From NCBI RefSeq assembly GCF_017497975.1, contig NZ_JAGDEL010000014.1, positions 82,074 through 146,073 of the forward strand: a stretch of DNA of 64,000 nucleotides, read 5' to 3'. The notes below the pieces were generated by a model. The model did no database searches, was not told the DNA's origin, and saw nothing but the letters and a program-made list of their open reading frames with translations. Position 1 is the stretch's first letter. Each line of letters begins with the position of its first letter. The translations under genes were made by a program, and so were the position numbers. The stretch comes from Metabacillus bambusae (GTDB lineage: Bacteria; Bacillota; Bacilli; Bacillales; Bacillaceae). Below, one piece after another: positions 8,552 to 18,042 of the stretch.

Positions 8552-9847
8552 TTATTTAGCCAAGAGATTTGGTAACCACAAGACAACCTCAGGAATATAC
8601 GTAATAATTAATAATACAACCAACATTGCATAGAAGAATGGTAACATGGCTTTTGTACCTTGTTGAACCGAAACTTTACCAATCGCACATCCTACAAACA
8701 ACACCGTTCCAACTGGCGGAGTTAACAGTCCTAAACCTGCATTGAGTATTAAAATAATGCCAAAATGAATTGGATCCATCCCAAAATTTGTAACGACTGG
8801 AAGCAGGATTGGGGTCATGATTAAGATCATAGGTGCCATATCCATCGGCGCACCAAGCAAAAGGAGTAATATATTAATAATTAATAAAATAATAATCGGA
8901 TGATCTGATATATTCAAAAACAAATCTGTTACCATTCCTGGTATCTGTAAATAGGCTAAAAGCCAACCAAATGCAGCAGATGCAGAAATGAGGAAAAACA
9001 CCATAGAAACTGTTCGCATCGTTCTTTTCAAAATTGTCGAGATTCTATTAATTTTCACTTCTCGATAGACGCCAAATGCTAATATGAAAGAATACAAGCA
9101 TGCTAGAGCCCCAGATTCTGTTGCCGTAAACAAGCCGGAGACGATCCCACCCAAAATAATGATCGCCGGTGTGAGAGAAAGTATTCCATGAAAAATAATA
9201 CCAGCCCATTGTTCTCTAGGAACCGAATCCCCTTTTTTATAACCACGTTTTCTTGCAATGATATAACCTGTAATCATTAGGGTTACTAATAAAAGTAATC
9301 CAGGCACAATGCCAGCCATGAACAAACTTGCGATTGAAACTCCTCCCGCTGCAAGTGAGTATAACACTAAGTTATGGCTAGGAGGTACAACTACACCCTG
9401 AATCGCAGAAGATATGGTAACACCTACAGAATAATCTGCATCATAGCCTTGTTTCTTCATCATTGGAATCATAACAGATCCGACAGAGGAAGCATCTGCA
9501 ACAGCAGAACCAGAAATGTTACCGAAAAACATACAGGCAACACTATTTACCATCGCAAGACCACCACGAAATCTTCCAACACATAGGTTTGCGAAGTTTA
9601 CAAGCCGCAATGCTAGTCCACCTTCACTCATGATATGACCAGTCAAGATAAAGAATGGAATTGCCAGTAAGGAATAGGAATTGACTCCCTGAAACATCTG
9701 TTGTCCAACTATAGCAAGAGGAACCTTTACATAAATAATCGTCAAAAGCGATGATGCAATAAGTGTCAGCGCAATTGGAAAACGAAGCAACACTAGACCA
9801 ATAAAACTTACAATTAAAATCGTAATCGCAATGTAATCAGTAGGCAC
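8552..9847 (-). CDS. dctM: TRAP transporter large permease (DctM family)
   Basis: This 431-residue polytopic protein has the family motifs AIPFFILTGHIMSEGGLALR, GNISGSAVADASSVGSVMIP and GVVVPPSHNLVLYS. It starts with GTG at 9847, preceded by GGAGGGG, one base after the dctQ stop. Residues near 145-160 include PPSHN in place of the PPS(I/V)P seen in the other DctM copy, which may reflect a different substrate class. Confidence 0.93.
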   Translation of the reverse strand: MPTDYIAITILIVSFIGLVLLRFPIALTLIASSLLTIIYVKVPLAIVGQQMFQGVNSYSLLAIPFFILTGHIMSEGGLALRLVNFANLCVGRFRGGLAMVNSVACMFFGNISGSAVADASSVGSVMIPMMKKQGYDADYSVGVTISSAIQGVVVPPSHNLVLYSLAAGGVSIASLFMAGIVPGLLLLVTLMITGYIIARKRGYKKGDSVPREQWAGIIFHGILSLTPAIIILGGIVSGLFTATESGALACLYSFILAFGVYREVKINRISTILKRTMRTVSMVFFLISASAAFGWLLAYLQIPGMVTDLFLNISDHPIIILLIINILLLLLGAPMDMAPMILIMTPILLPVVTNFGMDPIHFGIILILNAGLGLLTPPVGTVLFVGCAIGKVSVQQGTKAMLPFFYAMLVVLLIITYIPEVVLWLPNLLAK

Positions 9848-9848
9848 T

Positions 9849-10346
9849 TTAATTCCCCTCCTCTATATCTTGGTGACGATTCGTATTAATATTAAAAAAC
9901 TGTAATACTGCGTATGCACAGATCATGACACCGGCAATCGGTATAATGAGATATTGTACACTCGTAGGTAATTTTGTTGCAGGAAGAGTTGATTCAGACA
10001 TAAGGATTGCAAAGCCCCAGCCTTGATAAACAAGAAACAAACCAAAGGCAAATATACTCGTATCAATGACTTTATCTAGAACCTTATTAACACCCTTCGA
10101 AAAATAGTTCGTGATCGCGTCGATTCCCAAGTGGATATTTTCGCGAAAGCCGATCGCAATTGCCATGAAGGCAAACCAGCTCAGCAATAAAAGGGTGACT
10201 TCTTCAGACCAAAAAAAGACAAAGTTAAATAATTTTCGTGTCATTACTTGTGTGGTAACGATAATAACCAATGAAAGTAGTGACAAAAGAGCAAAATTCT
10301 CAAAAATTGAATCGATGATTAGCCCAAATTTTTTGACTAATTTCAT
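9849..10346 (-). CDS. dctQ: TRAP transporter small permease (DctQ family)
   Basis: This protein of about 165 residues has four hydrophobic segments and the DctQ signature FFWSEEVTLLLLSWFAFMAIA and ENIHLGIDAI. The ribosome binding site decides the start: AGGAGG directly abuts an ATG at 10352 but is seven bases from the ATG at 10346, so MKLVKKFG is preferred. It is the first gene of the second TRAP operon, and a cre box lies immediately upstream. Confidence 0.9.
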   Translation of the reverse strand: MKLVKKFGLIIDSIFENFALLSLLSLVIIVTTQVMTRKLFNFVFFWSEEVTLLLLSWFAFMAIAIGFRENIHLGIDAITNYFSKGVNKVLDKVIDTSIFAFGLFLVYQGWGFAILMSESTLPATKLPTSVQYLIIPIAGVMICAYAVLQFFNINTNRHQDIEEGN

Positions 10347-10362
10347 ATGCATCCCTCCTGTA

Positions 10363-10376
10363 AGAAAGCGTTTTCA
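10363..10376 (-). promoter_or_regulatory. cre box (CcpA site) upstream of the TRAP operon
   Basis: On the minus strand the site reads TGAAAACGCTTTCT, matching the cre consensus TGNAANCGNWNNCA at all but the last base. It lies 17 bases before the dctQ start, where CcpA would block the promoter or elongation. The rest of 10347-10666 holds the terminator hairpin at 10497-10545 and no gene. Confidence 0.7.
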
Positions 10377-10496
10377 ATACCTTTATTTTACGTATGATTC
10401 AGAATCATTTGAATGTGATTTCTTTAGGAGAATTTGTGTTTTTTTTAGTTTGATGATCAATAAGTTGTTTGAATAGGGCTTACACATAGCCTTCAA

Positions 10497-10545
10497 AAAA
10501 AAAACGCTAGATTCAGTGTTTAATTACTGAACTAGCGTTTTTTTT
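10497..10545. terminator. Strong bidirectional terminator; hairpin repeat copy 2
   Basis: AAAACGCTAG (10501-10510) plus TTCAGT (10512-10517) pair perfectly with ACTGAA (10526-10531) plus CTAGCGTTTT (10532-10541), flanked by runs of A and T. On the minus strand it ends the YesL operon. It is the second copy of the hairpin at 4543-4590, and a C-rich tract lies to its right at 10562-10571. Confidence 0.8.
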
Positions 10546-10666
10546 TCCAGAGGGCTTAAATCCCCACCCCCTTCTCTGAATCTAATTTAATAAATACATA
10601 TAGGATTGAAGGCTACTGAAATTGGAATAACTATATTTCTAGACAAGCTACCATTATGCACTTAAG

Positions 10667-11269
10667 CTAATCCATTTCCTTTTTCATCACAACTTGATTA
10701 AAAAATATCTGACTCATGTAATAAATCATATACGCTAACGGACTACCTACAATAAATATCATCGCTGGATACGTATATATAATTGCCAAACCTATTGCTG
10801 CAATTAGTAATAAAATAATCGTTAAGATCGGATTCATAAGAGAAAAGAAGAAAGCATTTCTTATCACTATTTTCCAGCTTAATTCAAAATGCACCATTGT
10901 TGGAAAAAGATAAATAGAGATCGAACAGAACAAAACGAAACCTATTATTAAAACGATATAAAGGATAAGTTGGATGATGGAGTTATCAGGATGAATAACC
11001 ATATAATCAAAATATAAAAAAATAGCTACTAAACCCCAATAGATAGATATAACCAAACTTTGTTTAAAATTCTCTTTAAACATGGCAAAGTAATCTTTTA
11101 TAATCCCCTGAGAATCCTTTTGTAACTGTCGTTTTCTGATCACACCAAACATTGCGGTAGTTGCTGGAAAAAACGTAAATAGGGGGATTGAGGTTAAAAC
11201 CCATAATAAATTCAAAAGAAAATAATCAACAATTGTAGTTAGCGTATTTAATAGTCTATTTTCAATCAT
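10667..11269 (-). CDS. YesL-like DUF624 membrane protein
   Basis: This 200-residue protein has about five membrane segments and begins with a hydrophobic LLNLLWVLTSIPLFTFFPA stretch, followed by ATTAMFGVIRKR, as in the DUF624/YesL family. Members are typically found with Lpl/Yte-type oligosaccharide ABC importers and YesMN regulators, and their molecular role is unknown. Here it is the last gene of the permease-permease-binding protein-GH32 operon, 29 bases after the GH32 stop. AGGGGG precedes the ATG. Confidence 0.85.
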   Translation of the reverse strand: MIENRLLNTLTTIVDYFLLNLLWVLTSIPLFTFFPATTAMFGVIRKRQLQKDSQGIIKDYFAMFKENFKQSLVISIYWGLVAIFLYFDYMVIHPDNSIIQLILYIVLIIGFVLFCSISIYLFPTMVHFELSWKIVIRNAFFFSLMNPILTIILLLIAAIGLAIIYTYPAMIFIVGSPLAYMIYYMSQIFFNQVVMKKEMD

Positions 11270-11298
11270 TCTTTCATCCCCCTATTACAGATTTTGAA

Positions 11299-12795
11299 TT
11301 ATTTACTCCAAGTAGATTTTAGTGTATATAGTTCTAAGGAGTTTATTATTACATTTCCACCTTTAGCATACATTTCTAGATCTTGACTGTTCTCATGTGG
11401 AAAGATTAAGTCTGTTATCACTAGTTCACCATCATTTCCAAATACTTCGACAGATGACCAATCAACAAATATATGCAATTTAACTTTATTGTCTTTCGGA
11501 ACTAATTCACCATCATGTATTCCTGCAAACGAATTATTAAAGCTAGAATCTCCAGATTTAGTACGATCCAAAAATAACTTTTTCTTTTCTACATTATATC
11601 CAATAATCGTTTCAGCACTATCTGATTTACACACCTTGAACCCAAATTCATGTGCTCCACCTAGTTCAAATTCTACTACTATTTCAAAAGCATTGCCTTT
11701 TAAATCTGATAGAAGATTGTCGTTAGGGATGATTGTTTTATTTGTAATCGTGATAGGATTTTCGCGAATTGTTTGTAATTCTTTCACAGGAGTTTGTACT
11801 AAATGAACTCCATTTTCTAGCGTTTTTAATGAAAGAACTCTAGGAATCGTCATCGCACTACGCCACTCTTTTGTTGGGGTTACATTTGCATATCTCCAAT
11901 TACTCATCCAACCAACATAAATTCTTCTCCCATCTTCAATTGGAACATCTGACCAGCTGACTCCTGCATAATTATCTCGGCCTCGATCAATCCAGAGAAT
12001 GGTATCTGGTGAATGATTATTTGTAAATGTCTTTCCATCAAAGTCACCAATAAAATATTGAGTTCTCGATCCTTCTTCATAAGTTGGATCATCACCAATA
12101 CTTAAAAATAACACCCATTTTTTATTATTTTGATCTCCATCAATCTCCAATTCAAAAAGGTCTGGACATTCCCAAACACCTTCATGTGAACCATGTTCCT
12201 CACCAAACTCACTCGCAAATTCCCACGTTTTCAAATCAACTGATGTATATAGTCTAACGGTCTGACCTGCAGCTAATATCATGATCCAGTTCTTTGTTTC
12301 TGTATGCCAGAACACTTTTGGATCTCTAAAATCAGTAATCGTTTCATCTACTAGAACTGGATTTCCTTCATATTTCATCCATGTACGACCATTATCTTGA
12401 CTATAAGCAATACTCTGTCTTTGTCTTGGACGTTCTGATTCAGGGTATAGATCAGCATGAGTAAAGATTGCAACTAACCCTGACTTCCCGTTGAAAAAAC
12501 CAGATGTATCATTCCAATCTACAACTGCACTTCCAGAAAAAATGGTCCCATGCTCATCTGGTTTAAGTGCAATATGCAAGTGTTCCCAATGAACAAGATC
12601 CTTGCTTACCGCATGTCCCCAATGCATTGGTCCCCAAGTTATTCCATTTGGATGGTATTGATAAAACAAGTGATATTCTCCGTCATAATACACCATTCCA
12701 TTTGGGTCATTCATCCAGTTAGCTTCAGGTGAAAAGTGAAACTGTGGACGATAACGTTCTGTATAATATTTTTGCTCAATCTCAATGTTGTTCAT
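11299..12795 (-). CDS. Cytoplasmic GH32 beta-fructofuranosidase (exo-levanase/inulinase type)
   Basis: This 498-residue protein has no signal peptide. The five-bladed GH32 propeller carries the complete active site: WMNDPNG with nucleophile Asp30, FRDPK with Asp158, and WECPDLF with acid/base Glu209. A C-terminal beta-sandwich (from about residue 350) ends with WSSVEVFGNDGE. It likely releases fructose from short fructo-oligosaccharides imported by the ABC system encoded immediately upstream. Sucrose-6-phosphate hydrolase is an alternative, since a sucrose-type PTS lies at 30664-32064 and no separate SacA is seen. It is a close paralog of the GH32 at 44610-46085. Confidence 0.93.
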   Translation of the reverse strand: MNNIEIEQKYYTERYRPQFHFSPEANWMNDPNGMVYYDGEYHLFYQYHPNGITWGPMHWGHAVSKDLVHWEHLHIALKPDEHGTIFSGSAVVDWNDTSGFFNGKSGLVAIFTHADLYPESERPRQRQSIAYSQDNGRTWMKYEGNPVLVDETITDFRDPKVFWHTETKNWIMILAAGQTVRLYTSVDLKTWEFASEFGEEHGSHEGVWECPDLFELEIDGDQNNKKWVLFLSIGDDPTYEEGSRTQYFIGDFDGKTFTNNHSPDTILWIDRGRDNYAGVSWSDVPIEDGRRIYVGWMSNWRYANVTPTKEWRSAMTIPRVLSLKTLENGVHLVQTPVKELQTIRENPITITNKTIIPNDNLLSDLKGNAFEIVVEFELGGAHEFGFKVCKSDSAETIIGYNVEKKKLFLDRTKSGDSSFNNSFAGIHDGELVPKDNKVKLHIFVDWSSVEVFGNDGELVITDLIFPHENSQDLEMYAKGGNVIINSLELYTLKSTWSK

Positions 12796-12842
12796 AGATT
12801 TTTTCTTCCTTTCTCCCTAAGTTGTTATTAGTAACGTTTTAA

Positions 12843-12870
12843 AGGCCAGATAAAAAGAAACATCTGGCCT
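12843..12870 (-). terminator. Hairpin between binding-protein and GH32 genes
   Basis: AGGCCAGAT (12843-12851) pairs with ATCTGGCCT (12862-12870), followed on the minus strand by TTAAAAC. It probably attenuates the operon so that the binding protein is made in excess over GH32. The paralogous operon has a hairpin at the same place (46122-46148). Confidence 0.6.
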
Positions 12871-12884
12871 CTGGAAAGAATACA

Positions 12885-14528
12885 TCATAACTCTTCGTTA
12901 AAGCGGTCTAACCCTGTTTGATAAATTTCCATCAATTCATTTAAGCCCATATCTTCTAATTGAGCGACATAATCATCCCACTCTTCTTCAATTCCACCTT
13001 CAATTAACCATTGAGCTTCCTTCTGCTTTACAAATTCCTTTATTTCAGGTTCAATTGTGTTAATCTTTTCAAGCTCTTCATTACTAAAGAAGATTTGTGG
13101 ATAATTCTCCTCTACCATATGTGGTTTATAGTATTCATCAAGTATTTCTAGACGTTCTTTTGCTCTTGGCTCCATATCTACAACCGTGTCAAAATGTTCT
13201 TTTAATACGACGAATGGTCCACCTGGAGCCACCTTTTGTCTAAATTCCCCCATAGCCACACCTTCAGGCAATTCTTTGTTAACTAACATACCATTCTCAT
13301 CTTCTTCATAGATTTCTCCAACAGGCCCCCAGTTAATTTGAGCAGACATTTTCGGTTCATATAATTCATCGACCCAACGCATTGTAATTTCTGGATTGTT
13401 GTTTGCTGATGTGATAACAAAAGCATCTCGTCCATACTCTGAATGATTAGAACGTCCAACTCTTATTTCTCCATCTTTTCCTTTTAATGGTGGTAATACA
13501 GCATAATCCTTAACTCGATCTGGGCCAACTACCTCTGTATCTTCCCACCAAATAAATGAACCTAACGAAGGATCTTCTGTTTTCCCTTTTGCAAATAATT
13601 GTGCAGTATCCTGTGTAACAACCTCAGGGTCAATTAATCCTTCTTTCACCCAATTATGATAATAAGAAATTGCTTCTTTATATTCTGGTTGTGTAGCAGC
13701 ATAAATCACCTTACCGTCTCGTACAACTCGGTGATCAGCTTCAAATGGTGAATCCGGAAGACCAAATAAACCGATTAAATCTCCTTCATTTCCACACCAG
13801 CCATTAAACCAGAACGTTAAACCAATTTCATCTTGCTTACCATTTCCATTTGGATCCTTCTCTTTGAAAGCTTTTAGCACATCATGATATTCTTCCAATG
13901 TTGTCGGCATTTCAAGTCCTAGTTTATCTAACCATGTTTGGTTAATATACATGATATTTGGCATACCGACCAAATCCATCTCTTCAGCACGAGGTAATGA
14001 ATAGATATGCCCGTCTGGTGCTGTTATCATCTGTTTTAATTCTGGTCTTTCTTCAAATAATTTCTTTAAATTTGGTGCGTATTTATCGATCAAATCTTCT
14101 AAAGGAATAATGGTTCCGTTTTGTCCATGTTGCATGAGATCTTTATCTGTAAAGCCAGAAGCATAAAAGGCATCTGGTAAATCACCACTTGCTAGTAATA
14201 GATTTTTCTTTTCTTGGTATCCATCTGCAGGGATATTATCCCACTTTATTTTCACATTTGTTGCTTCTTGAAGTCTATCAAAAATAACCATTTCAGAGTA
14301 ATCAGGAGCTAACGCTGCCTTTGGAGAAACAAAATTTAATGTCACCTCTTTTTCAACAATTGGTAACCCTGTTTCATTAAATGTTGCAGCTTCTTCTTTC
14401 GCCTTACTGCTTGTATCGTTACTTGAACAACCAGTTAATGCAAGTGCAGTACTTAAACCGATGGCTAAAATTGCTGATGTTTTCTTTTTCTTATTTCTTT
14501 CTATACTTCTTTTCATGGATCTAATCAT
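12885..14528 (-). CDS. ABC transporter binding lipoprotein, LplA/YtcQ type
   Basis: This 547-residue lipoprotein has a signal peptide with the lipobox LTGC at about residues 31-34. Its large size, the TGLPIVEKEVTLNFVSPK start, the calcium-site-like DPNGNGKQDEIG segment and TAPDGHIYSLPRAEE are typical of the Lpl/Ytc family of oligosaccharide-binding proteins. GGGGG lies eight bases before ATG 14528. It follows two permease genes and precedes a cytoplasmic GH32, so fructo-oligosaccharides are the likely cargo. It is strikingly similar to the orphan binding protein at 27568-29169 over the whole length. Confidence 0.92.
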   Translation of the reverse strand: MIRSMKRSIERNKKKKTSAILAIGLSTALALTGCSSNDTSSKAKEEAATFNETGLPIVEKEVTLNFVSPKAALAPDYSEMVIFDRLQEATNVKIKWDNIPADGYQEKKNLLLASGDLPDAFYASGFTDKDLMQHGQNGTIIPLEDLIDKYAPNLKKLFEERPELKQMITAPDGHIYSLPRAEEMDLVGMPNIMYINQTWLDKLGLEMPTTLEEYHDVLKAFKEKDPNGNGKQDEIGLTFWFNGWCGNEGDLIGLFGLPDSPFEADHRVVRDGKVIYAATQPEYKEAISYYHNWVKEGLIDPEVVTQDTAQLFAKGKTEDPSLGSFIWWEDTEVVGPDRVKDYAVLPPLKGKDGEIRVGRSNHSEYGRDAFVITSANNNPEITMRWVDELYEPKMSAQINWGPVGEIYEEDENGMLVNKELPEGVAMGEFRQKVAPGGPFVVLKEHFDTVVDMEPRAKERLEILDEYYKPHMVEENYPQIFFSNEELEKINTIEPEIKEFVKQKEAQWLIEGGIEEEWDDYVAQLEDMGLNELMEIYQTGLDRFNEEL

Positions 14529-14561
14529 TTCATTTTCCCCCTTAAAGAACTTGCTTATTCA

Positions 14562-15470
14562 TTAACCTTTAATTCCACCAATCATAACTCCCTTAACAAA
14601 GTACTTTTGAACAAATGGATACAAGATTAATAGTGGAATTGAAGCTACAATGATCACACCGTATTTAATTAGCTCTGAAACTCTTTGTTTTGCTGCAAGT
14701 GAATCAAGATCACTAATCATTTGAGTTGATGCTTCATTCTGAATTAAGATATTTCGTAAAATCAATTGCAGCGGATACAAATCTTCATTATTCAAATAAA
14801 TTAATGCATCAAAGTAAGAGTTCCAATGCCCAACTGCATAAAATAAAACCATAACTGCAACAATTGGTTTTGATAAAGGCACAACAATCTTCCAAAAGAA
14901 TTTTGCATCAGAACAACCATCCATTTTTGCGGCCTCTAACAGCTCGTTCGGTATCGAAGTTTGGAAATAGGTTCGAGCAACAATAACGTTCCACACAGCT
15001 ACAGCTTTAGGTAGAATTAAAGCCCACATCGTATTAAGTAAGCCTAAATCCTTAACTACTAAATAAGTAGGAATTAACCCTCCAGAAAAGAACATCGTAA
15101 ATAGAAACAAAAACATAATTAAGTTTCTTCCATATAAATCCCTTCGTGACAATGCATACGCTGCCATTAATGTAAAAGTAACATTTACAATTGTTCCAAC
15201 AAATGTATAAATAATTGAGTTCTTATATCCTAGCCAAATCTTGCTGTCGTTAAATATCCTTTGGTATCCCTCAAACGTGATATCTTTTGGTAAAAACCAT
15301 ACTTTTCCTTCGTATATCATGTTAGGATTACTAATTGAAGCAATGACAATAAAGTAAAGTGGGTAAACAACTAAAATAACCATAATTGCGACGAGGAATA
15401 TATTGATCAAATCGAAGACTTTATCTTCTTTTGATCGTCTTGTTGTTCTTTTCATTGCTAGTAAACTCAT
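14562..15470 (-). CDS. ABC transporter permease, LplC/YtcP type
   Basis: This 302-residue protein has six membrane segments and the cytoplasmic EAA loop (EAAKMDGCSDAKFFWKIV, about residues 190-207) that docks the ATPase. The motif GGLIPTYLVVKDLGLLNT is characteristic of the LplC branch. AAAGGAGG precedes the ATG. It is 19 bases after the partner permease. No ATPase gene is present in this operon. Confidence 0.93.
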   Translation of the reverse strand: MSLLAMKRTTRRSKEDKVFDLINIFLVAIMVILVVYPLYFIVIASISNPNMIYEGKVWFLPKDITFEGYQRIFNDSKIWLGYKNSIIYTFVGTIVNVTFTLMAAYALSRRDLYGRNLIMFLFLFTMFFSGGLIPTYLVVKDLGLLNTMWALILPKAVAVWNVIVARTYFQTSIPNELLEAAKMDGCSDAKFFWKIVVPLSKPIVAVMVLFYAVGHWNSYFDALIYLNNEDLYPLQLILRNILIQNEASTQMISDLDSLAAKQRVSELIKYGVIIVASIPLLILYPFVQKYFVKGVMIGGIKG

Positions 15471-15488
15471 AATCTTTTAACCTCCTTT

Positions 15489-16445
15489 TTACCAAAGTCC
15501 TTGACCAGATAATTTCTTAGCAAACTTATTAACTGCTACCAATAAAATTAAGTTAATAACAGCGTTAAACAATCCAACTGCTGCAGCAAAGCTATATTGA
15601 GCTTGCTGTAAACCCATCTTATAAACATATGTTGGAATAATTTCAGCTGCTGGTTGGTTTAAAGGTGTTTGTAATAAGTAAGCCTTTTCAAAACCGATAT
15701 TCATCATATTCCCTACTGACAAGATTAGTAGAATGACTGCTGTTGGCATAATTGCCGGGATATCAACATGTAAAATCCGATGCCATTTGTTCGCTCCATC
15801 CATTACGGCTGCCTCGTGTAGCTCAGGGCTTACACCCGCAAGAGCTGCAAGATAAATAATCGCCGCCCATCCTGTTTCCTGCCATACACTTGATCCAATA
15901 TATAACGGTTTAAACCATTCTGGTTTAGACATAAAAGAAATGGATTCCCCGCCAAATATCATAATCATATTATTGATAAGTCCATTATTTGAAAAGAAAA
16001 CATAAATCATACCAGATAGTACAACTACAGAAATGAAATGAGGAGCATATACAACTGTTTGAACAAAGCGTTTATACTTCTCATGCCTAATTTGATTCAT
16101 CATTAGGGCCAGAATGATTGGAAGAGGAAATCCTATGATTAGCTGTAGGCCACTAAGTCCAAGTGTGTTTTTGATCAAAGTCCAAAACTGGTAAGAATCG
16201 AAAAAACGCTCAAAGTGTTTAAATCCTACCCAAGGACTCCCCATAATTCCTTGCGTTGCTATAAAATCCTTAAATGCAATTAATACCCCATACATTGGGT
16301 AGTAATGAAAAACGATAAAATAAATAAGAGCTGGCAATAAAAATAAATAGAGCTGGTAATTGTTTAACATTTTTTTGAATTGTAGCTTTTTATTAGCCTT
16401 TGCATGAGTATCTAAAGATGGTAGCGTCCTTACCTCAGCTTTCAT
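15489..16445 (-). CDS. ABC transporter permease, LplB/YteP type
   Basis: This 318-residue protein has six membrane segments and the LplB features YYPMYGVLIAFKDF near residue 48 and an EAA loop EAAVMDGANKWHRILHVDIP. It is the first gene of the permease-permease-binding protein-GH32-YesL operon. The two LacI-type operators at 16622-16670 lie about 180 bases upstream of its start. Confidence 0.93.
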   Translation of the reverse strand: MKAEVRTLPSLDTHAKANKKLQFKKMLNNYQLYLFLLPALIYFIVFHYYPMYGVLIAFKDFIATQGIMGSPWVGFKHFERFFDSYQFWTLIKNTLGLSGLQLIIGFPLPIILALMMNQIRHEKYKRFVQTVVYAPHFISVVVLSGMIYVFFSNNGLINNMIMIFGGESISFMSKPEWFKPLYIGSSVWQETGWAAIIYLAALAGVSPELHEAAVMDGANKWHRILHVDIPAIMPTAVILLILSVGNMMNIGFEKAYLLQTPLNQPAAEIIPTYVYKMGLQQAQYSFAAAVGLFNAVINLILLVAVNKFAKKLSGQGLW

Positions 16446-16621
16446 ATCCTTTCCTCACTTTCAAATTGTTTTTTTATTGCTTATTATCTTCATAACTATC
16501 GATCTTACAAGAAAGAGAATTACATATAGTAACAGCTTTCCTTATCACCATTTTTCACGCCCTACATGCTTACAAAATGACCTAAGCGTAAAACCTAAAA
16601 TTTTATGTAATCCCTTACAAA

Positions 16622-16670
16622 GAATTATATGTCATCCGGTTTCATATGTCAACCGGATGACATATAATTC
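16622..16670. promoter_or_regulatory. Tandem LacI-type operators forming a perfect 20-base inverted repeat
   Basis: Arms at 16622-16641 and 16651-16670 are perfectly complementary around a nine-base loop. Read as DNA sites, ATATGTCATCCGGTT and ATATGTCAACCGGAT occur as direct repeats 18 bases apart, and the right one (ATGTCAACCGGATGACAT) is an 18-base palindrome with one mismatched pair centred on CCGG, a LacI-family hallmark. They lie between the LacI gene at 16742 and the ABC operon, so this regulator is the obvious candidate. Alternatively the structure is a terminator, but no clear T run follows. Confidence 0.6.
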
Positions 16671-16741
16671 AAAAAAATTTTATGGGTTTGATTTACTGTT
16701 TTATGAGAAAGCTTGAGTGGGATGATTCACCCACTTACTTT

Positions 16742-17725
16742 CTACGTCGTTTCACTATCAATAAGCTTTACAGGTAAGATCGTTTCTAGTTGAATGTCAT
16801 CATGCTGACCATCTATTTGTTGGATTAATATTTCAACCGCCTTTTCAGCGATTTCCTTTATGGGTTGTTCCACTGTACTTAATTCAGGTAATAACAATCT
16901 TGTTGTCTCAGTACCATCATAACCTATGATTTTCAGATCAGCCGGGATGTTAATCTTCCTTTTTTTAGCTTCTCTTATTACTTTTGAAGCGATTAAATCA
17001 TCACTAGCAAAAATACCATCAACTTGAGGATTTTCATTAAATAGCCTTATTATTATCTCTTGAACTGTTTCCACAGTTGCTCTATATGGGAATTCATATG
17101 TTATAGGGTTCAAGTGATTACTTTTCATCACATCCTCATAAGCCCTTCTTCTCAAGTTTGCTGGAGTCTCTAAAAAGTCTGGACCATTTATGTGAAATAT
17201 ATGTTTACATCCTTTATCAAGTAATAGTTGAGTAGCTTGCTTACCACCATTGTAATTATCACTTGAAACAACAGGGATTGTGCTTGATAAGTAGCGATCA
17301 ATTCCGACAACTGGCAGTTTTGGTATGTCATATTCCTCAATTCCCCTATTATGTGCTCCAGCAATTATTCCATCAACTTGATTTCTTTGGAGCATTTTTA
17401 CATAGTTTGTCTCTTTATCTTCACGATTTTGACTGTTGCAAAGTAAAACCTTATACCCTAAAGATGCACATGTATTTTCCAAATGAAAAATAAGCTGACC
17501 GTAAAAGGGGTTATTTGTTGTTGGGAAAATAAGACCTATTAAATGTGTTTTCTTAATGAATAGTGACCTCGCAACTTCATTAGGAAAATAATTTAAATAT
17601 TCCATTGATTCCTGAACCTTTTTTCTCGTTTTTTCACTTATATATCCGCGATTATTTAATACTCTAGAAACAGTTGTTGGTGAGACACCAGCATGTTTGG
17701 CAACGTCTTCAATTTTCGGTTTCAC
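16742..17725 (-). CDS. LacI-family transcriptional repressor of the ABC/GH32 operon
   Basis: This 327-residue protein has an N-terminal helix-turn-helix (KPKIEDVAKHAGVSPTTVSRVLNN, residues 2-25), a hinge and a periplasmic-binding-protein-like sugar domain (GLIFPTTNNPFYGQL, then IIGYDGTETTRLLLPELSTV). The start is GTG at 17725, because AAGGAGG lies six bases upstream; the open frame extends further but has no site. It probably represses the downstream permease operon through the operators at 16622-16670, with a fructose-containing sugar or its phosphate as inducer (inference). Confidence 0.9.
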   Translation of the reverse strand: MKPKIEDVAKHAGVSPTTVSRVLNNRGYISEKTRKKVQESMEYLNYFPNEVARSLFIKKTHLIGLIFPTTNNPFYGQLIFHLENTCASLGYKVLLCNSQNREDKETNYVKMLQRNQVDGIIAGAHNRGIEEYDIPKLPVVGIDRYLSSTIPVVSSDNYNGGKQATQLLLDKGCKHIFHINGPDFLETPANLRRRAYEDVMKSNHLNPITYEFPYRATVETVQEIIIRLFNENPQVDGIFASDDLIASKVIREAKKRKINIPADLKIIGYDGTETTRLLLPELSTVEQPIKEIAEKAVEILIQQIDGQHDDIQLETILPVKLIDSETT

Positions 17726-17969
17726 ATTAAACCTCCTTCCATGTTTCATTTTTAGAAAAGTGATATAAACTTTAAATAATGTAAATATATAGTATTTGAA
17801 TTCTTTATTTTCCGATAATAATCTTACCATATTTTAAGATGAAAGCGACAATACTATTTTTTAATACTATCTTCTAAGGAAAATGAATAGGTTCTGTAAA
17901 ACGTTCCTAGCAAGTTTAAACATCTAGAAAATAAATCGTGAATTCCATTTCGAACTAAATTTATAAAAA

Positions 17970-17996
17970 ACCTTTCTGAACTAGCATCAGAAAGGT
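17970..17996 (-). terminator. Intrinsic terminator after the giant GH32 gene
   Basis: ACCTTTCTGA (17970-17979) pairs with TCAGAAAGGT (17987-17996), followed on the minus strand by TTTTTTAT. The rest of 17726-18042 (317 bases) contains the upstream region of the LacI gene and no other gene. Confidence 0.85.
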
Positions 17997-18042
17997 CATT
18001 AAAACAGCATTTATTGAAAACTCTTTTTTATTTTAACGCCAT

